A stretch of 64,000 nucleotides of DNA from Sipunculus nudus (Eukaryota > Annelida > Sipuncula > Golfingiida > Sipunculidae): assembly GCA_026874595.1 (NCBI GenBank), contig CM049318.1, positions 941,241 to 1,005,240 of the forward strand, written 5' to 3'. Each line of letters begins with the position of its first letter. The stretch's first letter is position 1. The position numbers and the translations under genes were made by a program. The notes under the pieces are model-generated. The model did not search any database. It was not told the origin of the DNA and saw only the letters and a program-made list of their open reading frames with translations. Positions 24,462 to 37,100 of this stretch are shown in pieces.

Positions 24462-26671
24462 TATCAGCTGTGTGGACTGGATACACTTGCTCTAACAGAA
24501 AATCACGAATAAATATAATAACTTGAACCTGATATCAGCTGTATGGACTGGAAATTCCAGCTCTAACAGAAAATCACAAATAATTATATAATAACTTGAA
24601 TCTGATATAAGCTGTATGGACTGGAAATTCCAGCTCTAACAGAAAATCACAAATAAATATAATAACTTGAATCTGATATAAGCTGTATGGACTGGAAACT
24701 CCAGCTCTAACAGAAAATCACAAATAAATATAATAACTTGAATCTGATATAAGCTGTACGGACTGGAAATTCAAGCTCTAACAGAAAATCACACCTAAAT
24801 ATAATAACTTGAATCTAGCTGACATAAGCTGTATGGACTGGAAACTCCAGCTCTAACAGAAAATCACAAATAATTATATAATAACTTGAATGTGATATAA
24901 GCTGTATGGACTGGAAATTCCAGCTCTAACAGAAAATCACAAATAAATATAATAACTTGAATCTGATATAAGCTGTATGGACTGGAAACTCCAGCTCTAA
25001 CAGAAAATCACAAATAAATATAATAACTTGAATCTGATATAAGCTGTACGGACTGGAAATTCCAGCTCTAACAGAAAATCACAAATAAATATAATAACTT
25101 GAACCTGATATCAGCTGTATGGACTGGATACTCTAGCTCTAACAGAAAATCACACCTAAATATAATAACTTGAATCTAGCTGACATAAGCTGTATGGACT
25201 GGAAACTCCAGCTCTAACAGAAAATCACAAATAATTATATAATAACTTGAATCTGATATAAGCTGTATGGACTGGAAATTCCAGCTCTAACAGAAAATCA
25301 CAAATAAATATAATAACTTGAATCTGATATAAGCTGTATGGACTGGAAACTCCAGCTCTAACAGAAAATCACAAATAAATATAATAACTTGAATCTGATA
25401 TAAGCTGTACGGACTGGAAATTCCAGCTCTAACAGAAAATCACAAATAAATATAATAACTTGAACCTGATATCAGCTGTATGGACTGGATACTCTAGCTC
25501 TAACAGAAAATCACACCTAAATATAATAACTTGAATCTAGCTGACATAAGCTGTATGGACTGGAAACTCCAGCTCTAACAGAAAATCACAAATATTTATA
25601 TAATAACTTGAATCTGATATAAGCTGTATGGACTGGAAATTCCAGCTCTGACAGAAAATCACAAATAAATATAATAACTTGAATCTGATATAAGCTGTAT
25701 GGACTGGAAACTCCAGCTCTAACAGAAAATCACAAATAAATATAATAACTTGAATCTGATATAAGCTGTACGGACTGGAAATTCCAGCTCTAACAGAAAA
25801 TCACAAATAAATATAATAACTTGAACCTGATATCAGCTGTATGGACTGGATACTCTAGCTCTAACAGAAAATCACACCTAAATATAATAACTTGAATCTA
25901 GCTGACATAAGCTGTATGGACTGGAAACTCCAGCTCTAACAGAAAATCACAAATAATTATATAATAACTTGAATCTGATATAAGCTGTATGGACTGGAAA
26001 TTCCAGCTCTAACAGAAAATCACAAATAAATATAATAACTTGAATCTGATATAAGCTGTATGGACTGGAAACTCCAGCTCTAACAGAAAATCACAAATAA
26101 ATATAATAACTTGAATCTGATATAAGCTGTACGGACTGGAAATTCCAGCTCTAACAGAAAATCACAAATAAATATAATAACTTGAACCTGATATCAGCTG
26201 TATGGACTGGATACTCTAGCTCTAACAGAAAATCACACCTAAATATAATAACTTGAATCTAGCTGACATAAGCTGTATGGACTGGAAACTCCAGCTCTAA
26301 CAGAAAATCACAAATATTTATATAATAACTTGAATCTGATATAAGCTGTATGGACTGGAAATTCCAGCTCTGACAGAAAATCACAAATAAATATAATAAC
26401 TTGAATCTGATATAAGCTGTATGGACTGGAAACTCCAGCTCTAACAGAAAATCACAAATAAATATAATAACTTGAATCTGATATAAGCTGTACGGACTGG
26501 AAATTCCAGCTCTAACAGAAAATCACAAATAAATATAATAACTTGAATCTGATATAAGCTGTATGGACCAGATACCCTAGCTTTAACAGAAAATCACACA
26601 AATATTAAAACCTGAATCTGATATAAGCTGTATGGACCGGATACTCTAGCTCTAACAGAAAATCACACATA
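24462..26671. repeat. ~72-bp satellite with a 361-bp higher-order repeat
   Basis: About 31 monomers share 'agctgtatggactgg...ctctaacagaaaatcaca...ataataacttga'. A distinctive variant monomer (ACACCTAAAT then CTAGCTGACAT) starts at 24,791, 25,152, 25,513, 25,874 and 26,235, exactly 361 bp apart, so five monomers form a higher-order unit. A second pair of variants (AATATTTATAT and CTCTGACAG) marks only the third and fifth units, which implies a 722-bp duplication on top. The array lies in the 11 kb intron of the host gene. Confidence 0.93.
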
Positions 26672-27103
26672 AAATTGTGATATTTTTCCACAGTGAAGGG
26701 CCAGAATAATAGTCATGCCAAACTTAAAGACTGGTTTAGTTTATAGTCTGTATTATTTATATATATATCTCTCAAGCCATGGCAATTGTCACTTTGCACT
26801 ATTTTTCTGTTGTGCTAATGTTAAAGTTCATAAAACTATAAAATACCCTTTCAGGTGAGTTATGATCTTATCATATTACTTATCACATACAAATAGATAT
26901 ACCATTAGTCAACTTTAAGATAAAATAAATCAAACAGTAAGTATATAATATGTAATGATCATGAAATAGATGTGTAAATCTTTAAAATATATGTATAACC
27001 ACTGCTCTTCAAACTCTTACAAAAAAATCCTCTTAAAAGAATTGAATAACAATGTTAACAGTACTTTTATGTGACTGATACTTATGGTGATTAAGCCACC
27101 TAC

Positions 27104-27538
27104 TGGTCATTCTTGGAAGCACACGTTCTCCATCAGGTACCTTCATCCGTTTTTTCATGGAAATGAGGAATGGAACCAGAAAACCAATCAACTTGAGCAG
27201 CTGGAGTTGTCGTTTCACTTCAGGTTTTTTATCCAGGTTTTCCTGTAGCATAATCTCATGGAGTTGTAAACGAGAATTCAGTCTCTCATACCCAACCGTG
27301 TCCAACTTCTCATCAAAAACCCGCACTATGCTACTGATTAGCCATTCAGAATCCAACATGAACATGTTGTTGTGCTGTCTTATTGAACGCTGGATTATTG
27401 TCATCTGCATGGTTAAATCCTCTACATGGCTCATGAAGAACCGTCGTTCTTCGGCCATTTCTGTGTCCCCTGGTGCCTCCACTGGGAGGTTATCATATGC
27501 TTCAGCAAAGTCTGGGTCTTTTGTGATGTCAAGCATGC
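27104..27538 (-). CDS. Exon 2 (second coding exon) of the host gene
   Basis: This 435-nt exon has an acceptor TTTATCAG ending at 27,539. Its first bases GC complete a Gly codon begun in exon 1, then MLDITKDPDFAEAYDNLPVE follows. The middle (RFFMSHVEDLTMQMTIIQRS) and the Leu/Gln-rich NSRLQLHEIMLQENLDKK look strongly helical. The end reads KKRMKVPDGERVLPRMT, with a donor CCA|GTAGGT at 27,103 that leaves phase 1, as exon 3 needs. A better-looking upstream donor (ATGAAG|GTACCT) would leave phase 0 and break the frame, so I prefer the first. The ATG at 27,536 is internal, not a start. Confidence 0.82.
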
Positions 27539-27641
27539 CTGATAAACATAAAAATTATGAATTAATAAATATTCAATAATTATGATAAAAACAATTTATA
27601 GAGCAACAAGTCCCTGATGGTCAGACTCACAGCACCAACAC

Positions 27642-27813
27642 ACATATCCACAGAATGCACGTACATTTTCTCCTTAATTGTTTTTGGTGGTTGTGTCAGC
27701 AAATTTAAATCCCGACAAAGAAAAAATACATATCCACAGAATGCACGTACATTTTCTCCTTAATTGTTTTTGGTGGTTGTGTCAGCAAATTTAAATCCCG
27801 ACAAAGAAAAAAT
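27642..27813. repeat. Perfect 86-bp tandem duplication in intron 1
   Basis: The segment from ACATATCCACAGAATGCACG to GACAAAGAAAAAA occurs twice in a row, 86 bp apart, without visible differences. The perfect match suggests a recent event. Confidence 0.9.
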
Positions 27814-29093
27814 GATATGTTGAATATATATTTATGAATTCATTACCTTTTTGTCAAATAAATATTTCTCTCTTCTCTCCCCTCAAATACTCATATACCT
27901 GTATTTCCTGCTTAACACTATATATGGGTAAATTTGTTAGATACATGAACTTGTTATTTCACACAAGAATAGTTAACCCTTAAATACAATTATTATCATA
28001 TAATGGTATAATCTATGTCCAGATTGAAATGATTCTGTTTCAATTTTGTTTTGATTATATTAAACTGGAGTTCTTATCATATTTCTGTGTGTTGTAGCAT
28101 ATACACTGTGTAAAATTAAAATGGTTATGAAAATTTCATTTTTCTTCATTGTTGTCTTCTGACTAAAATCAGAATTATCCACCTTTTATTCATAAACAAG
28201 CCAATTGGGAAGATACTATTTACCTTTTATGCTAGAACTCTTTAAACATGGTAACTCTTAACAACTTCATTACAATGAATGCTAAAATCCATCCATTGTA
28301 ATACTTTGTTTTGATTTTTACATTTCAGTAGAGAGGGGAGGGGGGTCTTTTTCAAATTCCTGGATCTTGCATTGGACATGTATGTGGCAATAAAGTAATT
28401 ATTACTGGATAGATCTCTGTAATTTATAGCAAGGACATGGTAATGCATGAGCCCTGCATAGATAATGCACCCAGGAAAATATCAGCAGGCCAGACAGCCA
28501 GGAAGACCGATTAGGACAATTTCTATATAATTATATTCCCCAAGGCAAGTTCAGTTAGAATAAATACTCCTGGCTCCAACCTTCACCATGTCATATTTTA
28601 ATGTTCAAGACTTCTTCCTGATTACTGGTGATGCAGTGAGGTATGAAGGTAAAATGAGCTAATGTTCACTGGTGTCAGTCCTGCAACCCTGACTGCCAAT
28701 AATCAAACTGTCAGTGGTCACTATGGGGCAAATTCAGCAATTCCTAATTACAAAGATTCCTTTAAGATAAGCCAGGACTGTGATATATATACACAATTTA
28801 CCTATACAAAAGCACACCATAACACTGAAAAATAAATATTTACCTGGGACCCATAATTCAGGTCCATAAGTAGCATGCACTTCTTTATTGTACACCTACC
28901 TAGGTCCATAATTTGGCATCGAGATCTGTACATGTTTACTTTGAATAACCATATGCAGCTTTTCTTGTACATAATTTGTGGATCAATGGCAGTATTATGA
29001 AAAGTTTCTGGTTCATGTCCCCCATCAAATACCCAAATGTCAGGTATATACATAAATGACCTGAAGGTTGACCAATCTCTCAGATTATGTTTT
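27814..29093. other. Intron 1, nothing recognised
   Basis: AT-rich intron sequence; short frames on both strands lack any resemblance to protein families. Confidence 0.5.
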
Positions 29094-29520
29094 CAGGGCT
29101 TTCAATAGGGAGAAAATTTGAAGAGTCCAGGACGCTAGACAAAAAATTTTGGGGAGTCCCATCTGTCAGTTCAGAGCATCCCAAGGGGAAATGATATATG
29201 TGTCCATTTTTGAAGGGTTATGTAAAATTGAATCTTTTTCGTATTCAATATATTATCATATCATTATATGGTCAGAAATCGTGTCATTATATAAATATTT
29301 GATAACAGCAAAATGTAAGCCTCTTGAAGTTATCAAAGTGGGATTTACACAACTGACGGGTTTGGTTGAGGCACCAGTAACGGTCATTGACTGCTACAAG
29401 GCACTATAAAGCCAGAAATTTATGTGTCCCATCGGATGCTTGGACACTCAACACTGAGTGTCTGTAAGAGATTTTGTGCGTCAGCCTGGAGACGCTTAGC
29501 CTGCATTCCTGAAAGCCCTG
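29094..29520. mobile_element. 427-bp hAT-like MITE
   Basis: The ends are CAGGGCTTTCA (29,094) and TGAAAGCCCTG (ending 29,520), an 11-bp perfect terminal inverted repeat. Flanking 8-mers TATGTTTT and TTTGTTAT agree at 6 of 8 positions. The body has one 86-codon plus-strand frame (29,149-29,409) that I do not recognise and that is probably chance. It sits in intron 1 of the host gene. Confidence 0.7.
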
Positions 29521-30009
29521 TTTGTTATTTGCCTTCTTTAGTGGACAAAGGAATGGCAATATAGTATCTACATAGGAATTTAAATTTTAAATCACCAAAG
29601 GGGCAAAAAGTCTGGAATTGTCATTATTATTAAGCCAAAACATGCTACGCTTTAGGGTCACTGATACTAAAGCTACTTCAAAGCAGAGTGATAAATATGA
29701 TATATCCATGATAAATCTGTAATATACATCTGATAATATATTCATAAAGGACTTTTTTTAAAACTTATACTTGGCTGTAATATATTTGAAATTGGTATAT
29801 TTGAAAAAAATGATAGTTCAATATTAATAGATTTATAGAGAAAAGTGTCCTTCTTTCACCTATGAGTCAGTTCCCCCACGCCCTTGAAGATAAATTGACA
29901 CCTCTAATGCAGGATAATTGTTGTGTATGGTTTCAAAAAGCTGATATATGTACAACAGATTAAATTACTTAGCATATGGTAGTACTTTTACTAAGACAGG
30001 ATTTTTTAC

Positions 30010-30523
30010 CTGCACTTGTGAACTCAGTGAGCAGAGGTTTCTTTGTCTCTGGTTTTCCATTTGAGTTTACATCCAGATTTGAGCGCCATCTTTCAGAAAA
30101 CTTTGTTCTTTTATCACGAGGAAAATAAGCACCATGCCACAATGCTTTCATCATATAATCCACATTAATCATCAGCTGACCAACACGAGTGTCCTGATAG
30201 GCTGGCGGGATCTGACATGCCGTAGACTGGTCAAAGTTGGCTTCTAATGAAACAACAGGCAGTTGATTCAATGCATAGATTCCATGGGCCAGTTCTTGTA
30301 AGATTTGGTGAATCTCTCTATAGTCAAGGGGTTGGACATCTTCCTCTTCAGGGACTAACAAAAATGCATGGTTGGCTGTAAACGGGAACATCTGAGTGAT
30401 CATGCCATACGGAGGCTCAGTTGGGAGTTTAAAATCATCTGATGACAAGAGCCAGTGTGTCGCTGTAAATGCCAACAGCTCCTGAGACTCATATCGTTCG
30501 TACTTCTCAAAGAATGCCGCCAT
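30010..30523 (-). CDS. First coding exon of unrecognised host gene
   Basis: Start ATG at 30,523 lies in a strong context (CCAAGATGGCGG). The exon encodes 171 residues plus one base and ends at donor GTGCAG|GTAAAA. It begins MAAFFEKYERYESQELLAFT and continues ATHWLLSSDDFKLPTEPPYG. Later come an acidic loop (PEEEDVQPLDYREIHQ), then DTRVGQLMINVDYMMKALWH, then GAYFPRDKRTKFSERW. No signal peptide or membrane segment is seen, so a cytosolic or nuclear protein is likely (inference). With the four following exons the visible product is 470 residues and continues past the window. The uniform, hydrophobic-patterned composition across exons and the phase agreement at four junctions argue for a real gene. 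I do not recognise the family and assign no function. Confidence 0.85.
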
Positions 30524-30554
30524 CTTGGATATCTTTATCTTCCACCTACATGAT
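30524..30554 (-). other. 5' UTR part of the first coding exon
   Basis: A polypyrimidine tract followed by CCAG ends at 30,555, 31 nt before the ATG, so this looks like a splice acceptor. The gene would then have at least one upstream non-coding exon, not located here. Confidence 0.6.
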
Positions 30555-31951
30555 CTGGAAAGAAAAAGATATAAAAATATTTGAATATTTCTTGGATGGG
30601 TGTCTTTATCAGTAATAACTAATATGGTTTGCAGAACATAGGGAGATTATGTACTGGACATTTCACAGAGTTATGTCGTGAGTAACTTGTTTTTTATATA
30701 AAAGTACAATACTCACCATTATATTCTGGAATTGTTACTCCTGTTTTGGTATTAAAATGAACAGAAGCTAGAGAAATTGATCTGAATATATAGGGTAAAA
30801 ATTTAATAGACACTATAAATCTGAATTCTAAGTTATGCAAGCCTCCGTCATGTGGAAAGCTCCATAAAACCATGTTTGCATTCACTTATTTAGCCCATAT
30901 TCCCAGATTCACTTGTGCATAGGTGGCTCTTAATTTATGAATATTCTGTGATGATGTTCCTGAAACCCAATCATGTGCCAGATACACACCAAATTCTAAT
31001 CATTTTTTCATTGGCCCATTCCTGAAATGCCCTGAAAATTTCATGAGATTCCATTCATGACTGCATGAGTTACATTGTACAACCATAATCACACAAACGC
31101 ACACACATAAAGACACACACAAATAGGGAAGAATGCATACCCTCCTGACGGGGGATGTACATTACAACAGTATCATTACTAAAGACTTCTTCACACATGC
31201 ATGCTTTATTGTGTGAGAATGACATGGTAACTGAAAATAGAAATAAGACTTTTAAAACTTGAATATACCTTACTATAGTGCACATACTGTCTATACTGGT
31301 ATGTGTAAACACCTATTTTTTGCCCCATCTGACAAATACACCAGTATCCCAGGGTACATGAAAAAGCCAGATATCTAATCTTTTGGTTGTCAGAAACCTG
31401 AATTAATGGTCAAAGGTGTTACACCTAGAGGTTACCCATATGTCTTCTACATTATACACAAAACCTAGAGGTTTTCTATCAAGATGTAAACAACTGGTGT
31501 TGGTATATTTGATCATTCCAACATACCCATGGTACTGGCATGAACATGTATGAGCTTTATGTGTTGACATTTACTCAATAACTATATATACCAACATAAG
31601 AGGAGGTGTACTGTACTGCTGAAGTATTCTACTGCCAAGAATCTGTGTACTTATATGCAGTGACTGTTTACATTCTCACCAACTGTGCTCATACCCGAAA
31701 GCACCAAGTACAAACCTTAACAGGCCAATAGTACTTGTTCTGATGGGCCAGATCAGAATATGATACAGTATCATATGTAACTTTAAAGTGAAGGTGGAAG
31801 TGCCGGGGCCATCAGTAAAATGGCTGCTAGTCTGGACTATGACATGCCCCCACTCCAGGAGAGACATTACACAAACAGAACCAATCAATATCACTAATCA
31901 AAATTCCCTTTTCAAAACTTAAAATAGATTAGACTTAGAAAAAATTTAAAA
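30555..31951. other. Upstream intron or flank of host gene; nothing recognised
   Basis: There is no coding resemblance on either strand. A CACACAAA-rich run lies near 31,090-31,125. The promoter and first exon of the host gene must be here or further right, but no site is convincing. Confidence 0.45.
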
Positions 31952-34071
31952 CAGGGTTGTTTTTTTTTACATTACAGTGTAAAACCTGTAAACAACTGTA
32001 AAAAAAACCTCAGTTCATACTAAAGTTTTTTTTAAACCTCTCACATATTAAGTGGATTTATATTATGATGTCATATATGTGTACACAGCATTATTTCTCA
32101 CAAACTGAGTCATATATACATAATCACTCCTAACATTTACTGTGTAAGTGTTCAACATTAATAGTCCATATCAGTCCAATTTGAGAATATCCTCTCAATG
32201 GAAGCTGATGAAGCAGGTGCTGCCAATAAATCCACTGCTAATCTGATGAACTGTCAGGGTCCACACCATAAGCTGGGCAAGCTTCCCACCACATCAATGG
32301 AGAAATTTTGGTTGACATTTCACTAAGAAAGTGGCAGGGAAGGGTGAGGCTTTAGCCTGGAAGTTTATAACAGAAGTTATGAAGCATGGGTCCCTTCCTA
32401 TCAGCCAGGGTTGACAACTGGCCAGGCATCACAGTCTGACAGCCAGTGACACTGTATTAATGCTGTCAGGAATACCTGTTTACATCTGTCACTGGGCTCC
32501 TGGTGCAGCAAATTGACAGTAGCTGACAATAATGGGCATAAATCACCCCTGTCCTTGAATAAACAGACACCCATGCCGCAGCAGGTACAGTCGAGCCCAC
32601 TTTGTGTCATATCGGTTAATAGAAAATCCTGTTTATTAATTGTCACATAAATATGAAATCGAAAACCATTTCCTATATTAACAATGGTAAATCTGACCGT
32701 TTTTATATCATGGAATATTGTCATAATCCCGTTTATTGTCATGCTTGGAACCCTTGGCAGTGATACCATTTCGCAGTTAATATCACATCAAACGCCGACC
32801 AGTCGATCAACGAGGCCAAGAGCCAGTAATCGGTCAGGCGTATCAAACGATCGCATCTCCCGCTTGTGTGCACTAGGCAAGTGCTGTGATCCATGTGGGT
32901 CACACCCTGTCCCTTAGCTAATTTACGTCATAAGATACCATGCTAATCCAGATCATTGCGTTTCTTCCTACGTTAGCAAGGGTGATTTTTCGTTCAGATG
33001 TCATACATAATGAATTCCTGGCCTTTGAAAGGCTGTGGTTTACATCTCAGTTAGGTTTCGCCGAGATGATATGAAGCACGAGCTCTAAACGTTGCTAACG
33101 CCTGGAAATCCTCTGTAAGGATCCACTAAAAGCTGGAGGTTTTGTGAGCACTGGAGGAGATACCCAGTCAAAAACCTCAATCGCGGCGAAACTTCAGAAA
33201 ATTGACAATTGCATGACGATGCCCTCTCCCCGAACAGTCCTATCGTAATGATGATTGTGGAAGTTTGAGTCATAAATATGATATAAGGAAAATAAGGCGT
33301 AATAGCCGGGGAAAGAATTATCTAGTAATATAGTTTGTCTATGCATGACGTTATAACTGTGCCGCATATATCCAGACATTTGACCTGATGACCCAGACGC
33401 TACGTCTCTTTCTGTTGGCAAGTCGGATTTTTTTTTTTCACAGTTAATGCGGCAAGCAGCACACACCTTACAGGAAAAAATTGTTTGGTGCGCATAAACG
33501 AAATTTAATATGCCGTTATGCAATAAAATTTTCATAAACATTTCTGTTTACTTTTTATTGTCGATTTATTTAATATCATTTGAGACATAACGATGTTGAA
33601 GCCCGCATAATGTCACTTCCGGGTTATTATCATAATTTATACATGCACCACCGACATGACAATAAGCGGGCTTGACTGTAGTTGTTAATTATACACCAGC
33701 CAGCCTGTAGGCCATTAGTGCATGAGCCCTATACCTCTGGGATTATGTACCTCCTAAGGCCTTGGTCATTTATGAAGTTTATATTGTTGAACTCATTGGT
33801 ATCACTAAACAGAAATCAAACATGCAACTAGGTTTTTTATAGTTTTTTAGACATTGGTGTAAATAACCTGTTTTGTACCTGGCATTAGTACATTGCATAA
33901 CTTAAGAACGATTTTGTTTCACTGAACTGAAATCCCACATGAATCTAGGATTTTAACAGTTTTATTACATGGGTGTAAAAAACCTGGTTTTTTTTACGTT
34001 TTTTACATTACGTTAATTAACATTAATTAACGGTGTAAATAACGTCAGTATAAAAATACTTGCCACCCCTG
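31952..34071. mobile_element. 2.1 kb non-autonomous hAT-like element with perfect 8-bp TSD
   Basis: It is flanked by ATTTAAAA at 31,944-31,951 and again at 34,072-34,079, an 8 of 8 match that fits the hAT nTnnnnAn bias. The left end is CAGGGTTG and the right end complements to CAGGGGTGG. Subterminal regions of both ends repeat words such as GTGTAAATAACC, TTTTTTACATTAC and GTAAAACCTG. The interior (32.1-33.8 kb) has higher GC and short frames, including 122 codons on minus at 32,401-32,769, but none resembles a transposase. Interior origin is unknown; it may include captured host DNA. Confidence 0.82.
33599..33672. repeat. 74-bp imperfect palindrome (AAGCCCGC ... GCGGGCTT)
   Basis: The outer 16 bp, AAGCCCGCATAATGTC, pair with GACAATAAGCGGGCTT with two mismatches. 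The loop contains CACTTCCGG, an ETS-like word. It lies inside the 2.1 kb hAT-like element. It could be a tiny nested MITE or a structural piece of the host element. Confidence 0.6.
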
Positions 34072-34189
34072 ATTTAAAAGTTTCTGACATGTAAACAAAA
34101 AAATGACACACTGTTCTCACCAACACAGAGACGATACGTTTAATTTTACATTCATTTTTGCAGACATATGATCCTAGTATCTTGGTCAT

Positions 34190-37100
34190 CACTTCAGCGG
34201 ATTCTCAACGTTTGTTATATTCAAGATATTCATTCTTAGATTTTTTGTTGGCTGATTTCTCACAGTTTGTGTTATATTCATGATAATTATTCTAAAATTG
34301 TTTTTGGCCGATTCTCACAATTTGTGTTTATTCAAGATATTTTTTCTAAAATTATTTGTTTGCTGATTCTCACAGTTTATGTTATATTCATTCATGATAT
34401 TTATTCTAAAATTGTTTGTTGACTGATTCTCACAGTTTGTGTTATATTCATAATATTTATTCTAATATTGTTTGTTGGCTGATTCTCAAAGTTTGTGTTA
34501 TATTCAAGATATTAATTCTAAAATTGTTTTTTGGCTGATTCTCACAGTTTATGTCATTTTCATGATATTTATTCTAAGATTGTTTGTTGGCTGAGTCTCA
34601 CAGTTTGTGTTATATTTTTCATGATATTTATTCTAAGATTGTTTCTTGTCTGAGTCTCACAGTTTGTGTTATATTATTAATGATATTTATTCTAAGATTG
34701 TTGGCTGATTCTCACAGTTTATGTTATATTCATTCATGATATTAATTCTAAAATTGTTTGTTGGCTGATTCTTGCAGTTTTTGTTATTTTCATGATATTT
34801 ATTCTAAAATTGTTTTTGGCTGATTCTCACAGTTTGTGCTATATTCATGATATTTATTCTAAGATTGTTTGTTGGCTGATTCTAACAGTTTGTGTTATAT
34901 TATTCATGATATTTATTCTAAGATTGTTTGTTGGCTGATTCTAACAGTTTGTGTTATATTATTCATGATATTTATTCTAAGATTGTTTGTTGGCTGATTC
35001 TCACAGTTTGTGTTATTTACAAGATATTTATTCAAAAATTGTTTTTTGGCTTTTTCTCACAGCTTGTGTCATTTTCATGATATTTTTCTGAGATTGTTTG
35101 TTGGCTGATTCTCAAAGTTTGTGTTATAGTCAAGATATTTATTCTAAAATTGTTTTTTGTTTTTGGCTGATTCTCACAGTGTGTGTCATTTTCATGATAT
35201 TTATTCTAAGATTGTTTGTTGGCTGATTCTAACAGTTTGTATTATATTATTCATGATATTTATTCTAAGATTGTTTGTTGGCTGATTCTCACAGTTTGTG
35301 TCATTTTCATGATATTTTTCTAAGATTGTTGGCTGATTCTCACAGTTTATGTTATATTCATTCATGATATTAATTCTAAAATTGTTTTTTGCTGATTCTC
35401 ACAGTTCGTGTCATTTTCATGATATTTATTCTAAGACTGCTTGTTGGCTGATTCTAACAGTTTGTGCTATATTTATGATATTTATTCTAAGATTGTTCAT
35501 TGTCTGAGTCTCAAAGTTTGTGTTATATTATTCATGATATTTATTCTAAGATTGTTGGCTGATTCTCACAGTTTTTGTTATTATCATTCATGATATTTAT
35601 TCTAAGATTGTTGGCTGATTGTCACAGTTTGTGTTATATTATTCATGATATTTATTCTAAAATTGTTTGTTGGCTGATTCTTGCAGTTTTTGTTATTTTC
35701 AAAATATTTATTCTAAGATTGTTTGTTGGCTGATGCTCACAGTTTGTGTTAAATGCAAGATAGTTATTCTAAGATTTTTTGTTGGCTGATTGTCACAGTA
35801 TGTGTTATATTCATGATATTTATTCTAAAATTGTTTTCTGGCTGGTTCTCACAGTTTGTGTCATTTTCATGATATTTATTCTAAGACTGTTTGTTGGCTG
35901 ATTCTCACAGTTTGTGTTATATTCAAGATATTTATTCTAAGATTGTTTGTTGGCTGATTCTCACTGTTTGTGTCATTTTCATGATATTTATTCTAAGACT
36001 GTTTGTTGGCTGATTCTCACAGTTTGTGTTATATCATTTATAATATTTATTCTAAGATTTTTTGTTGGCTGATTGTCACAGTTCGTGTTATATTATTAAT
36101 GATATTTATTCTAAAATTGTTTTTGGCCGATTCTCACAATTTGTGTTGTATTCAAGATATTTTTTCTAAAATTATTTGTTTGCTGATTCTCACAGTTTAT
36201 GTTATATTCATTCATGATATTTATTCTAAAATTGTTTGTTGACTGATTCTCACAGTTTGTGTTATATTCATAATATTTATTCTAATATTGTTTGTTGGCT
36301 GATTCTCAAAGTTTGTGTTATATTCAAGATATTAATTCTAAAATTGTTTTTTGGCTGATTCTCACAGTTTATGTCATTTTCATGATATTTATTCTAAGAT
36401 TGTTTGTTGGCTGATTGTCACAGTTTGTGTTATATTCATGATATTTATTCTAAAATTGTTTTCTGGCTGGTTCTCACAGTTCGTGTCATTTTCATGATAT
36501 TTATTCTAAGACAGTTTGTTGGCTGATTTTCACAGTTTGTGTTATATTCAAGATATTTATTCTAAGATTGTTTGTTGGCTGATTCTCACTGTTTGTGTTA
36601 TATTATTAATAATATTTATTCTAAGATTTTTTGTTGGCTGATTGTCACAGTTCGTGTTATATTCATGATATTTATTCTAAATTTGTTTTTTGGCTGATTC
36701 TCACAGTCCGTGTCATTTTCATGATATTTATTCTAAGACTGTTTGTTGGCTGATTCTAACAGTTTGTGCTATATTTATGATATTTATTCTAAGATTGTTC
36801 ATTGTCTGAGTCTCAAAGTTTGTGTTATATTATTCATGATATTTATTCTAAGATTGTTGGCTGATTCTCACAGTTTTTGTTATTATCATTCATGATATTT
36901 ATTCTAAAATTGTTCGTTGTCTGAGTCTCACAGTTTGTGTTATATTATTGATGATATTTATTCTAAGATTGTTGGCTGATTTTCACAGTTTATGTCATAT
37001 TCATTCATGATATTTATTCTAAAATTGTTTGTTGGATGATACTCACAGTTTGTGTTATTTTCAAAATATTTATTCTAAGATTGTTTGTTGGCTGATGCTC

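Noticed and set aside
27105-27145. Alternative exon 2 donor at ATGAAG|GTACCT
   Set aside because: It leaves phase 0, but exon 3 needs phase 1; the downstream CCA|GTAGGT fits.
32401-32769. 122-codon minus frame inside the 2.1 kb hAT-like element as a transposase
   Set aside because: No hAT dimerisation or catalytic signature; composition looks random.
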